Virus record (IMG/VR): IMGVR_UViG_3300046003_002417
Coordinates: 1 to 41,553 of that record
Length of the DNA stretch: 41,553 nt
Source of the DNA: a virus
Direction: 5' to 3' (one strand)
Shown: positions 14,512 through 22,410 of the stretch, piece after piece
How the letters are laid out: every line of letters begins with the position of its first letter
How positions within the stretch are numbered: position 1 is the stretch's first letter
Position numbers and translations under genes: made by a program
The notes under the pieces: generated by a model
What the model saw: only the letters and a program-made list of their open reading frames with translations
The model's database searches: none
What the model was told of the DNA's origin: nothing

Positions 14512-17500
14512 TTAAAATTCTGCGGAAGCGGTGAGTTGCCCGACAAGAGATGATGATGCTGCGCAAACGGTACACAGGGTCAATACGCCGGATGACCCCG
14601 ACGCTGTCATAGACACCGCCCTAGCAGTGGCGCCACCGTCCATCCATGTGCCGACAGCCCCACTTACTGGGTTGTAGTAGACCACCGTCGGGGTAGTACG
14701 CATGGTCACTGGGAACGAACCAGTTATTACCGCTAGCCCACCGGCTGTCGCAATCCCCCCTATAGATCCGGCACTGCCACCCACCGCGCCAGGGGTCAGA
14801 GATTGATCGTAGGTTTTGTAGAAGTACCGCTGGCACAGCGACAGCTCCAGCCCGTAAGACCGTTGCTCAAACTTAGTGTTCACGGAACCAATCTCAATTT
14901 GTACCTGCGCTATGCCGACCGATATCCCGGCCCCTACCGCGCCGAACGTCAACGAAGGCTGCAGGCCGAACTGCTGCGCCGGTATGGTGTACTGGTACGT
15001 TATTTTTCTCCACCCAGTTTCGGCCTCAGATACGTTAGACCCGAGGTTGATGTACGAGGTGTAGTTGTCAGTGGCAGTTGGGTACACAAGGTCCATGGTG
15101 ACCGTGCGCGAATCACTGGAGTAGACCCACGCCGATACCGTCACAATCTGTCCGCTCATGTCGTACATATTTAACGACTCAATGCGCTGTGCGAGGGAAA
15201 TCACGGTGTTCCCCGCAGACCCGTTGTAGAGTAGCGAGTACAGAGACTGTGCATTTGGGACATTGGTGGACTGCGTTGCTACGGCAGGCACAGTTCCGGT
15301 GGTAACTAGGAACCATCGGTCTGCTAAAAATGATCCGTTTGCGGGGTTGGTTATAAACGTTCCACGCCCCCACACCATCATGTTCCCGTTGATGATCCGA
15401 TTGCGTAGGCCAGCAAGCTGTCCGCTGTTGATAGCCTTGAGGTCTCTGATGCCAGTAGCGTAGGTATCAGAAAACGTGAGGCTGTCCACTGTTACATTAC
15501 CGTTGAAATCGTGAGTAGTTGCTATATAGGTGATCACATTGGCTGCGCTATCAGCTAATGCATAGTCTTGAACTAATATTCTAGGCCCCGCTGTAGGATA
15601 ACCTAACATTACTGCATTTACATTACCTGTATACAATGGTTCCAGACCTGTTGTCAGCCTGAGAATATCTGTATAAGTTCCTGACACAAATGCCAATCCG
15701 GCTGCTTTGCTGCCGTAACTAGTACCAAGCGCCATTGATATATTACTATTTCCTATATTAGTAAAAGTTGATGAACCCAACGAAAGTACTTTTAAGCCAT
15801 CATTCATTGAAGTTATCGTATTAGTACCGTCATAGTCAGCAAACATATTAGCAGCAAGGCCTGCCGCATTAGCATACCTACCTAACATTCTACCAGATAA
15901 GATTGATCCATCTGTAGCATATTGAACAGGTGTTCCAGTATTGATATTTACATTACCATTACCATTATTGTTATTGATATTTACATTACCGTTGAAAGAG
16001 TGAGTATTTGCTATATAGGTAATCACATTGGGCGCACTATCAAGTAATGCATAGTCTTGAACTAATATTCTAGGGCCCACTGTAGGGTAACCCAACATTA
16101 CTGCATTTACATTACCTAGATACAATGGTGTGCCATTTATTGCTATTGCAAGAACATCATCTGCAGTTCCTGACACAAATGCCAATCCGGCTGCTTTACT
16201 GCCATAATTAGTACCAAGCGCCATTGATATATTACTATTTCCTATACCAGAATCAAGTTGTCGACCCAATTGGCCCGCCCTTAATGCATCAGTAGATGTT
16301 ATAGAATTGGTTCCGTTATAATCAGCAAAATAAGAATTAATATTACCCGTACGATTAGCATACCTACCTAATAGCCTACCAGATATGATTGATCCATCTG
16401 TATTATATTGTACCGGTGTTCCAGTATTGATATTTACATTACCAGTAACACTTGAACTTGTTAATGTGCCGGTACTTGTAATATTTGGTTGTGCCGCAGT
16501 TGTTACTGTTCCTGCTGTAGTTGCATTACCGATGAATGTTGTTGCTGAAACATTACCTGCTGTTATATTACCAGTAACACTTAAACTTGTCAATGTACCA
16601 ACACTTGTTATATTACCTTGTGCCGCAGTTGTTACTGTACCTGCTGTAGTTGCAGCACCAGTTAAGGCACCGGTGAATGTTGTTGCTGCAACATTACCTG
16701 CTGTTATATTACCGGAAACACTTAAACCTGTCAATGTACCAACACTTGTGATATTACCTTGTGCCGCAGTTGTTACTGTACCTGCTGTAGTTGCATTACC
16801 TGTTAATGCACCGGTGAATGTTGTTGCTGCAACATTACCTGCTGTTATATTACCGGAAACAGATGCGGTACCGGTAACACTTAATGTATGAGTTGGGGCA
16901 ATATTGGCAATACCCACGTTGCCGCCGGATAGGATGGTCATCCGTGTGGTGTTCGTACTATTGCGGAAATGGATTTCGTTGGGGGCGGTAGCGTGAGCCT
17001 CACCGAATGCAATTATCGCACCGCCAAGTCCGACACTTGATCCACCTGAAATACCCAAGTAGCCATCTGCGCCGTTTTGTACAACTCCTTGACTTATGCC
17101 AAGTATTAGTTTGCCAGCCAAGTAATTATCCGCAGTCCCCGACATGTACAGGTTGTACCTGCCAGTGGCAGCGGCGATAATCCCGTGGAACCCGTAGTTA
17201 TTAGTGGCACCAGTAAGCGTAGAATCCGCAAGGAAACCTGTTTGGTAGGTAACCGCAGACCCGGCACCCATGGTACTTATGCCGCCTGCTATGTAGTGAT
17301 AGAGGCTCGGTATCGTAAATGCCGCTGCAACAGTGGATGGGTATGAGTAATATCCGATGTAGTTGTTGATGACATCACTTTGAATTTGCCCGTTATTCTG
17401 AACTCCGATTGAAGTCACGCTTCCGGTAACATTTTTCCCTACAGTCAACGACCGGCCAGCACTCGGCGCAACCCCGATACCAAGGTTCTGACTTGCATCA

Positions 17501-19245
17501 AGGGTCATTGCTGGTGAGCTACTCGTTTTCCACACATGGTATGAAGCATCGGTGGACTTGTACACATACCCACTTTGTGCTGCGTTGGTAGACACCTCTT
17601 GTACATAGCCGGCGTTATTTACTTCCCAGCGAATTTGTGATGTGCTTGTTCCTCCGTTAACGCTTAATTTAGCAGTACTAGATGAAGTGCCTATTCCCAC
17701 GTTACCGCTAGTAGTACTAAGGAATGCGCTACCAGTAACCGTTAAAGTTGTCAATGAACCGGTACTTGTAATATTTGGTTGTGCCGCAGTTGTTACCGTA
17801 CCTGCTGTAGTTGCACTACCTGATATAGTAGCAACAAGTTGTCCAGATATAGAAACAGAGGTTGTATTGGCACTAATTGTTTGTGCGCCTATATAGATCG
17901 TACTATTAGCCAAATACAAATCATTAAATCTATTTGTATTATTACCCAAATTATATGTTATGTTTGCATTAGGTGTAATATTACCCGCAACAACAAGACC
18001 AGTTAATATTCCAACACTTGTGATATTACCCTGTGCCGCAGTTGTTACTGTACCTGTTAAGTATGTCGCACTTAATAAATTACCACCTGTAATATTGCCT
18101 AAACTCGTCAATACAATTGTTCCATTGCCAAATACTGCATTAGCAGTTACATTACCAACTGTTAATCCAGTTAATATTCCAACACTTGTGATATTACCCT
18201 GTGCCGCAGTTGTTACTGTACCGGCAGTTGTTGCACTGCCTGCAGTTGCTACTGATAAATTAGCTACTGGTGTTGTACTTGTTACGGTTAACGGTGCCGT
18301 ACCGGTTGCAATATTGGAAATTAATACAGGAGCAGTAATTAGTGATGTTGCATTTATGTTTTGAGTACTAATATTACCTGAAAAAACTGTTAAGGTTGCG
18401 GTAGATTTATCAAATGTAAATCCTGCAACACCGTTTGAGGTGCCTTGGTCATTAAATTGTACTGATCTATTTGAACCACCTGCGACGGCGCCGCCGCTAC
18501 CGCTACCTAGTACTGCTGTTGCAGTACCTGTATTCGCTGTATACGACAATAATCCAGCACCATTGGCTGTGGTTGATAAACCAGTATCAGTGTACAATAC
18601 TACATTACCTGAACCAACTACACTACTATTAGCACTAAAATTTGCATCAACTTTAACATAAAATGTTTGACTATTGATATTTGCACTTGCGCTACTATTA
18701 GAAATATTTGCGCCAGATATAGTAATTGATTGGCTGTTGATATATGGAGTAGTGTTTGCAACTGTCATTGTAACAATATTACCAGTTACATTATTAGTCA
18801 ATCCTATTATAGTAGTTCTTAAAGAATTCTTAGGTGTCCAGGATAAATTACCTAAGCCGTCTGTTTCTAGCACATACCCAATGGCTCCGCCTGTCATTGA
18901 AATGTTTGATACACTTCCTAATTGTAGTTTAGTTCCGCCAAATTGACTAGCATTACCTGAATAATTTTCCCAAGTATCAGTACTTGACACATAAGTTAAT
19001 ATTTGTCCATTTTGAGCAGCAGAAATATTAAAGTTTCCTCCGTCTGAGCCGGTAATCTGACTGAAATTTATATTTGAATAAGAAGTTAGTACTTCAATAT
19101 TTTCATCTGCATAAACATTTCCAGTTTTGCCTATGAAAAGACGATTTGTGTCGGTTGCCCAACCAAATTCGCCGTTATCTAGCTGAGGTAGATCAACTAG
19201 ATTTCCTGCTCGTTGTGTTATCTTTGAGATTTGTACTATGGCCAT
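14512..19245 (-). CDS. Large mosaic tail fibre / receptor-binding protein
   Basis: 1577 residues. The N-terminus (MAIVQISKITQRAGNLVDLP, GEFGWATDTNRLFIGKTGNV) resembles the attachment domain of major-tropism-determinant-like fibres. The middle is a chain of beta-repeats around TTAGTVTTAAQGNITSVG (six copies), an inserted module (about 16905-17640) with GIGTSS and MTILSGGNVGI motifs, and two tandem ~150-residue modules starting NVNINTGTPVQY. The C-terminal ~320 residues (LRNRIINGNMMVWGRGTF, ADRWFL, later KFEQRSYGLELSLCQRYFYK) are a common phage sugar-binding-type tip. DNA for this tip (14512 to about 15480) is strikingly GC-rich compared with the AT-rich repeats, so the receptor-binding end looks transferred. 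A late octamer lies upstream. Confidence 0.82.
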   Translation of the reverse strand: MAIVQISKITQRAGNLVDLPQLDNGEFGWATDTNRLFIGKTGNVYADENIEVLTSYSNINFSQITGSDGGNFNISAAQNGQILTYVSSTDTWENYSGNASQFGGTKLQLGSVSNISMTGGAIGYVLETDGLGNLSWTPKNSLRTTIIGLTNNVTGNIVTMTVANTTPYINSQSITISGANISNSSASANINSQTFYVKVDANFSANSSVVGSGNVVLYTDTGLSTTANGAGLLSYTANTGTATAVLGSGSGGAVAGGSNRSVQFNDQGTSNGVAGFTFDKSTATLTVFSGNISTQNINATSLITAPVLISNIATGTAPLTVTSTTPVANLSVATAGSATTAGTVTTAAQGNITSVGILTGLTVGNVTANAVFGNGTIVLTSLGNITGGNLLSATYLTGTVTTAAQGNITSVGILTGLVVAGNITPNANITYNLGNNTNRFNDLYLANSTIYIGAQTISANTTSVSISGQLVATISGSATTAGTVTTAAQPNITSTGSLTTLTVTGSAFLSTTSGNVGIGTSSSTAKLSVNGGTSTSQIRWEVNNAGYVQEVSTNAAQSGYVYKSTDASYHVWKTSSSPAMTLDASQNLGIGVAPSAGRSLTVGKNVTGSVTSIGVQNNGQIQSDVINNYIGYYSYPSTVAAAFTIPSLYHYIAGGISTMGAGSAVTYQTGFLADSTLTGATNNYGFHGIIAAATGRYNLYMSGTADNYLAGKLILGISQGVVQNGADGYLGISGGSSVGLGGAIIAFGEAHATAPNEIHFRNSTNTTRMTILSGGNVGIANIAPTHTLSVTGTASVSGNITAGNVAATTFTGALTGNATTAGTVTTAAQGNITSVGTLTGLSVSGNITAGNVAATTFTGALTGAATTAGTVTTAAQGNITSVGTLTSLSVTGNITAGNVSATTFIGNATTAGTVTTAAQPNITSTGTLTSSSVTGNVNINTGTPVQYNTDGSIISGRLLGRYANRTGNINSYFADYNGTNSITSTDALRAGQLGRQLDSGIGNSNISMALGTNYGSKAAGLAFVSGTADDVLAIAINGTPLYLGNVNAVMLGYPTVGPRILVQDYALLDSAPNVITYIANTHSFNGNVNINNNNGNGNVNINTGTPVQYATDGSILSGRMLGRYANAAGLAANMFADYDGTNTITSMNDGLKVLSLGSSTFTNIGNSNISMALGTSYGSKAAGLAFVSGTYTDILRLTTGLEPLYTGNVNAVMLGYPTAGPRILVQDYALADSAANVITYIATTHDFNGNVTVDSLTFSDTYATGIRDLKAINSGQLAGLRNRIINGNMMVWGRGTFITNPANGSFLADRWFLVTTGTVPAVATQSTNVPNAQSLYSLLYNGSAGNTVISLAQRIESLNMYDMSGQIVTVSAWVYSSDSRTVTMDLVYPTATDNYTSYINLGSNVSEAETGWRKITYQYTIPAQQFGLQPSLTFGAVGAGISVGIAQVQIEIGSVNTKFEQRSYGLELSLCQRYFYKTYDQSLTPGAVGGSAGSIGGIATAGGLAVITGSFPVTMRTTPTVVYYNPVSGAVGTWMDGGATARAVSMTASGSSGVLTLCTVCAASSSLVGQLTASAEF
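15493..15954 (-). repeat. Tandem ~150-codon module, copy 2, in tail fibre
   Basis: Encodes a block from NVNINTGTPVQYATDGS to THDFNGNV. Shared landmarks with copy 1 are SNISMALGT, YGSKAAGLAFVSGT, GNVNAVMLGYPT and GPRILVQDYAL. Differences concentrate between these landmarks, for instance ANMFADYDGTN against SYFADYNGTN. Confidence 0.8.
15986..16440 (-). repeat. Tandem ~150-codon module, copy 1, in tail fibre
   Basis: The upstream copy of the same module (NVNINTGTPVQYNTDGS to THSFNGNV). It is separated from copy 2 by a short Asn/Gly stretch encoded by repeated AAC/AAT and GGT codons near 15955-15985. Confidence 0.8.
16440..16880 (-). repeat. Short tandem repeats coding for TTAGTVTTAAQ-type fibre units
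   Basis: Three consecutive units of roughly 110-135 bases encode NITAGNVAATTF, then TGALTG, then TTAGTVTTAAQGNITSVGT or close variants. Three further copies occur at about 17750-17830, 18000-18060 and 18180-18250. These are coding repeats inside the fibre gene and a likely place for recombination-driven length change. Confidence 0.8.
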
Positions 19246-19270
19246 AAGTGTAATTCTTCACGTTTACACT

Positions 19271-19278
19271 TATTTATC
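19271..19278 (-). promoter_or_regulatory. Late promoter of the tail fibre
   Basis: Minus strand TGATAAATAAGTGT contains GATAAATA 26 bases before the fibre ATG. The 14-base string is repeated exactly at the late promoter of the GIY-YIG gene (20250), evidence that the two copies share an origin. Confidence 0.7.
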
Positions 19279-19296
19279 ATAATAATTACTTAATCG

Positions 19297-19449
19297 CTAA
19301 AGGAATTTTGTGTAGTATTGTTCTACTCGTTTGAACCACACGTCACTATACTTGTCAAATTCATTACCTTCAATGATGAATTCCTGATAAACATTGTCTT
19401 TGGTACACATAAAGATAACACCTTTGCGTATTTTAGTACCATGAACTTC
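19297..19449 (-). pseudogene. Relic 3' end of the PD-(D/E)XK nuclease gene (relic A)
   Basis: Fifty codons and a stop, without a start, encode EVHGTKIRKGVIFMC, TKDNVYQEFIIEG and then NEFDKYSDVWFKRVEQYYTK. The first 28 codons are nearly identical in DNA to the intact nuclease gene at about 20334-20414; after the shared Glu-Gly the two diverge completely. The relic sits directly before the tail fibre promoter, where the nuclease gene should originally have ended. Confidence 0.75.
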
Positions 19450-19511
19450 ATGTAGTATTGTTCTACCCGCTTAAACCACATGTCACTATATTTGTCAAAT
19501 TCATTACCTTC
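19441..19511 (-). pseudogene. Second relic of the nuclease 3' end (relic B), fused to the GIY-YIG stop
   Basis: In a different frame from relic A, this encodes GNEFDKYSDMWFKRVEQYYM immediately after the TAG of the GIY-YIG gene. It is a near copy of the end of relic A (DNA repeat 19452-19511 against 19312-19371). It joins relic A through a 13-base microhomology (19439-19451) that also occurs in the intact gene at 20404-20416. Confidence 0.72.
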
Positions 19512-20191
19512 TACTTGGTTGTTTTAGAAGACCAGTAATCTCGTTTTTTATTTCGGCGTAATTCTTTTAATTCTGCTGCTTTTTCAGGACCGTAGATTTC
19601 TTCATATGTCATTCCCTTTTTGCCTGAAGGTATACCTTTATTATGAGAAGGACCTAATTTTTTTCCTTTGTTCCATCCTTCTTGGACTCCTGTTTTACCT
19701 TTATTCCAGGGAATTCTGCCCTTAGGCGGGCCCATATTTATTTTTTGTTCAGGTGTTAATGTTTTGCCCTTATTCCATGCCTCTTGTAACCCAGTTAAAC
19801 CTTTGTTCCATGCTACAATTTTCCCCTCATTGATACCTTTTATTCTTGCTTGAGACATGCTTTGTTTTCTTTCGTCAGAATACGGTCCGTATACTGCACC
19901 AGACGTTCCCTCGCCACCGTCTGTTAGATTACGGAGTATGCCTGTTCCTAAATCTTTTCTCCCATACCAAGCTATCATTCGTCGTTCAATTGCGAATGCA
20001 CCTATCTCAGTGAGATTACTCTCTAATATTATTATTTTTTCAGGATCCTTAGGCACAGCGATATTTTTGTGAGGGGTCCACGCTCTACCTAATTTACCCT
20101 TTCCTATGTAATAAGGAGTATTGCCATACTTACGGATATATGCGTAAACATAGAATCCGCAAGGCGGATAGAGTTTTGAATAAATATTCAT
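19511..20191 (-). CDS. GIY-YIG homing endonuclease with NUMOD3-like repeats
   Basis: 226 residues from ATG 20191 (AAGGAG eight bases upstream; an in-frame ATG at 20212 lacks a ribosome site). GIY-YIG motif elements: FYVYAYIRKYGNTPYYIGKG (residues about 13-32), GRAW, and the catalytic-type Glu in AIERRMIAWYG, ending LRNLTDGGEG. The C-terminal half has repeated WNKGKTG-type units (AWNKGLTG, AWNKGKTL, PWNKGKTG, GWNKGKK, HNKG), the DNA-binding NUMOD3 pattern, and a lysine-rich end. It has its own late octamer. It is inserted at a Glu-Gly codon pair of the neighbouring nuclease gene, whose displaced 3' end follows directly after its stop. Confidence 0.85.
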   Translation of the reverse strand: MNIYSKLYPPCGFYVYAYIRKYGNTPYYIGKGKLGRAWTPHKNIAVPKDPEKIIILESNLTEIGAFAIERRMIAWYGRKDLGTGILRNLTDGGEGTSGAVYGPYSDERKQSMSQARIKGINEGKIVAWNKGLTGLQEAWNKGKTLTPEQKINMGPPKGRIPWNKGKTGVQEGWNKGKKLGPSHNKGIPSGKKGMTYEEIYGPEKAAELKELRRNKKRDYWSSKTTK

Positions 20192-20249
20192 GCTGATTGC
20201 TCCTTGTAGCATTAGAGTGAGTGGGGATTGCAGTCCCGCGACTCACACT

Positions 20250-20257
20250 TATTTATC
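20250..20257 (-). promoter_or_regulatory. Late promoter of the GIY-YIG gene
   Basis: Minus strand TGATAAATAAGTGT, the same 14 bases as at the tail fibre promoter, placed just after the stop of the intact nuclease gene. Between it and the ATG lies an imperfect hairpin (GTGAGT ... ACTCAC) around 20216-20245. Confidence 0.68.
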
Positions 20258-20261
20258 AAAA

Positions 20262-20948
20262 TTACACAAATTTATTATAGTATTCCTCTGCTCTGTACCA
20301 CATTTTAGTTACATACTGGTCCCATTCAGCCCCTTCAATTATGAATTCTTGATACACGTTGTCTTTGGTACACATAAAGATAACACCTTTGCGTATTTTA
20401 GTACCATGAACTTCATTATGTGCGGTTCCATAAAATACTAGTTGTAAAAAGTAATCATCAATCCACTCTCGTTTTTTTAGCTTATTTGTTTGCTTGAAGT
20501 CCATAATTGCATCTGATCCACTATGAACTCCACACAAGTCAGTAGTACCTGCATATATCTTAGGATAGTGAAGTGGAACTTCTGTTCCCCAGTATTCATT
20601 ACAGTTTATCAGTCCCTGCTCAATAATTTGCTTTGCCATACTATGGCTTTGTATGCTGTATGGATTTGATCCAGATGCAGTAACTATGCCAGTCTTAATA
20701 TAATCCTCTAAGAATTTATGCATTCTTGTTCCGCGACTTGCAGCTTCAGTGGTAATTTCTTGTGCTTTTTGAACTCCAACGGACCTTCGCCAATTTTGTA
20801 ATGCTTGTTTACTTTCTTCTGATTTGGTTGCTTCTAGTATTGTAGTAACACTTGGCAGCTTCTCGCCATCTGGTGTGGCATATCGGCGACCTTCAGAGGT
20901 ATCAGTTCTTTTAATTGGTTCGTATTTATATTTGTTTGGATTATACAT
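20262..20948 (-). CDS. PD-(D/E)XK (RecB-like) exonuclease
   Basis: 228 residues from ATG 20948; an in-frame TTG four codons earlier lies inside a TTGACTATAA direct repeat and is not preferred. RecB-like motif series: SRGTRMHKFLEDY (H77), EYWGTEVPL (E123), GTTDLCGV (D137), IMDFKQT (D150, K152) and QLVFYGTA (Q169, Y173). Such single-domain nucleases in T4-like phages act on DNA ends in recombination or host DNA breakdown. The last ~22 residues (AEWDQYVTKMWYRAEEYYNK) differ from both downstream relics although the preceding stretch is almost identical, so this 3' end appears to have been swapped in by the adjacent endonuclease insertion. Confidence 0.8.
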   Translation of the reverse strand: MYNPNKYKYEPIKRTDTSEGRRYATPDGEKLPSVTTILEATKSEESKQALQNWRRSVGVQKAQEITTEAASRGTRMHKFLEDYIKTGIVTASGSNPYSIQSHSMAKQIIEQGLINCNEYWGTEVPLHYPKIYAGTTDLCGVHSGSDAIMDFKQTNKLKKREWIDDYFLQLVFYGTAHNEVHGTKIRKGVIFMCTKDNVYQEFIIEGAEWDQYVTKMWYRAEEYYNKFV

Positions 20949-20997
20949 AATTATAGTCAATTATAGTCAATTATATTCCAAGTATCAACTGATTTGG

Positions 20998-21318
20998 TTA
21001 GATCCTAAAACTTTCTCCACATCCGCATTTATCACGAACATTTGGATTTAAAAATTCAAACCCTTCATTAAGTCCATTGCGGACATAATCTATTGTCATC
21101 CCTTGAAGATAGGCACAACTTTTTGGATCAACATATAAAGCGCACCCGTCACAATCAATTTTCAAATCTTCATTGAGTGGGATATCAACATATTCTAGTA
21201 CATAGGCCAAACCAGAACAGCCTGTCGTTTTGACACCTATTCTGATTCCTAATCCCTTACCCCTTTTAGCAAGAGTTTGTTTTACTTTGTTGGTTGCTTT
21301 ATCGGTAACAGTTATCAT
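20998..21318 (-). CDS. iscA: A-type iron-sulfur carrier (IscA/HesB-like)
   Basis: 106 residues, full family length. The three cluster-binding cysteines are present: C34 in TTGCSGLAY, and C98 and C100 in DKCGCGESF, the usual C-x63-C-x-C spacing. Cellular members carry Fe-S clusters to target enzymes; phage copies are frequent in T4-like viruses, where the target is unknown. The start ATGA overlaps the stop of the gene before it. It belongs to the block of conserved genes driven by the late octamer at 22393, so it is expressed with virion genes rather than with metabolism genes. Confidence 0.85.
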   Translation of the reverse strand: MITVTDKATNKVKQTLAKRGKGLGIRIGVKTTGCSGLAYVLEYVDIPLNEDLKIDCDGCALYVDPKSCAYLQGMTIDYVRNGLNEGFEFLNPNVRDKCGCGESFRI

Positions 21319-21653
21319 TGTGTTGGCATCGCATTTTGAGCCATTTGACCAACCACTTGTTGACTTTGAGTTTGATCCGGGGGTGCTTGTGTATCATCAT
21401 GTCCTTTGAAGATAATTTTATCACCTTGAATATTTTTAATAACAGTATTTAATGGCGGGTTCTTAATCATATCATACAAGTCAGTTACATCTAAAACAAT
21501 ATCCCCGTTATCTTGTAGATAATCTAAAAACTCTTCCGTTGTATAGCTACTAGGATCAATCGCACCGCGCTCAACATCAGATTTAAGCTGATTAACAAGA
21601 ACGATGAGTGTAGTACTTAACGGGTCTCCACCATCAAGTTCAAATAGAAACAT
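21315..21653 (-). CDS. Conserved T4-like phage protein of unknown function
   Basis: 112 residues. It begins MFLFELDGGDPLSTTLIVLV and has a core TDLYDMIKNPPLNTVIKNIQ followed by GDKIIFKG; the C-terminus is a Gln/Pro-rich tail. I recall similar small proteins next to the same neighbour in other aquatic T4-like phages but know of no function. Coupled at both ends: 1 base after the preceding gene and overlapping the IscA-like gene by four bases. Confidence 0.68.
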   Translation of the reverse strand: MFLFELDGGDPLSTTLIVLVNQLKSDVERGAIDPSSYTTEEFLDYLQDNGDIVLDVTDLYDMIKNPPLNTVIKNIQGDKIIFKGHDDTQAPPDQTQSQQVVGQMAQNAMPTQ

Positions 21654-21654
21654 A

Positions 21655-22365
21655 TTATCTCTTTGCTCTACCTACCCCACCCGATGGAGGCATTTCTGGT
21701 TCTTCAGTTGGGGGAGGAATCGCAGATGCTTCATCACCCATATCTGCGTCCATACCAGCATCTAATCCTGCGTCCATACCAGCATCTGCCCCTAAATCAG
21801 CACCGGCATCAAACGCTGCATCTACGGTTTGACCAGTTAGACTATTCAATGCATTCTTCAATGCACTTGAAGATTCTTTTAATGAGGCAGACAGTGAATC
21901 TAATTGTGCTGAAACTGCATCATTATATGCTTGACTTTCGTTTACGCCAATTTCGCTTTCAATACTGGATACTAATGCAGGCAATTCTTTAACTTGCATT
22001 TGCCCAACATCTTCAAGCATTTTTTGTATTTGGTCTACCATGTCTTGTGCTGCGAGTACAACTTGTGACTTTTCAACTTCTTCGTTCTCAACCATGATTC
22101 TTGCTCGCGGTTGTGAGCGTAATTCAGTATAATGATCTGCAAGTGCTTGCTCCATGAATACCAGTTTCATATATGAACTTGATGATTGGATATTGTGATA
22201 GTCAGGAGTTTGTTTTGATTCATTCATCAATCCGCGAACTTTTGCAAGCATGGTTCGTGTAGATGACATTGACATGCTATCTACATTGAAAGGCATTTCA
22301 TATTGTTCTGTTAATACTCTAGTAGAGTACGCACGGCGATTGTTGTTTAGTTCGGTTAGTTTCAT
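21655..22365 (-). CDS. Probable virion or prohead-core structural protein, Asp/Gly/Ala-rich tail
   Basis: 236 residues. A helical body (SYMKLVFMEQALADHYTELR, ARIMVENEEVEKSQVVLAAQ, MVDQIQKMLEDVGQMQVKEL) is followed by SALKNALNSLTG and a repetitive acidic stretch GADLGADAGMDAGLDAGM, then a proline-rich end. Comparable proteins of cyanophages are annotated as structural (from memory). The long-helix plus acidic-tail layout would also suit a scaffold or prohead core component; neither is shown. It has a late octamer 28 bases before the ATG and GGA before the start, and heads a three-gene unit with the small conserved protein and IscA-like gene. Confidence 0.6.
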   Translation of the reverse strand: MKLTELNNNRRAYSTRVLTEQYEMPFNVDSMSMSSTRTMLAKVRGLMNESKQTPDYHNIQSSSSYMKLVFMEQALADHYTELRSQPRARIMVENEEVEKSQVVLAAQDMVDQIQKMLEDVGQMQVKELPALVSSIESEIGVNESQAYNDAVSAQLDSLSASLKESSSALKNALNSLTGQTVDAAFDAGADLGADAGMDAGLDAGMDADMGDEASAIPPPTEEPEMPPSGGVGRAKR

Positions 22366-22392
22366 ATTTGTTTTCCAAAGAAATATATAATA

Positions 22393-22400
22393 TATTTATC
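22393..22400 (-). promoter_or_regulatory. Late promoter of the 21655-22365 unit
   Basis: Minus strand GATAAATA, 28 bases before the ATG at 22365. Confidence 0.66.
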
Positions 22401-22410
22401 TTTTCTTTAT

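Noticed and set aside
14803-15174. 123-residue plus-strand frame in the GC-rich region
   Set aside because: Antisense to the fibre tip, which has an excellent sense-strand match to known phage tip domains; high GC removes stop codons on both strands.
16440-18260. Regularly spaced repeats resembling a CRISPR array
   Set aside because: The units are in frame, encode the TTAGTVTTAAQ fibre repeat, and the intervals are also coding and related to each other.
16385-18946. Several long plus-strand open frames (for example 16385-16891, 17960-18364, 18674-18946)
   Set aside because: They lie opposite the tail fibre; their Val/Pro/Ala-rich, repetitive products are what the antisense of Thr/Asn/Gly-rich fibre repeats gives. 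No promoter or ribosome site.
20941-20975. TTGATA ... TATAAT with TTGACTATAA direct repeats before the PD-(D/E)XK nuclease as a sigma70 promoter
   Set aside because: The transcript start would fall at or inside the ATG, and the repeat is unlike the conserved early cassette; it may simply be an AT-rich repeat.
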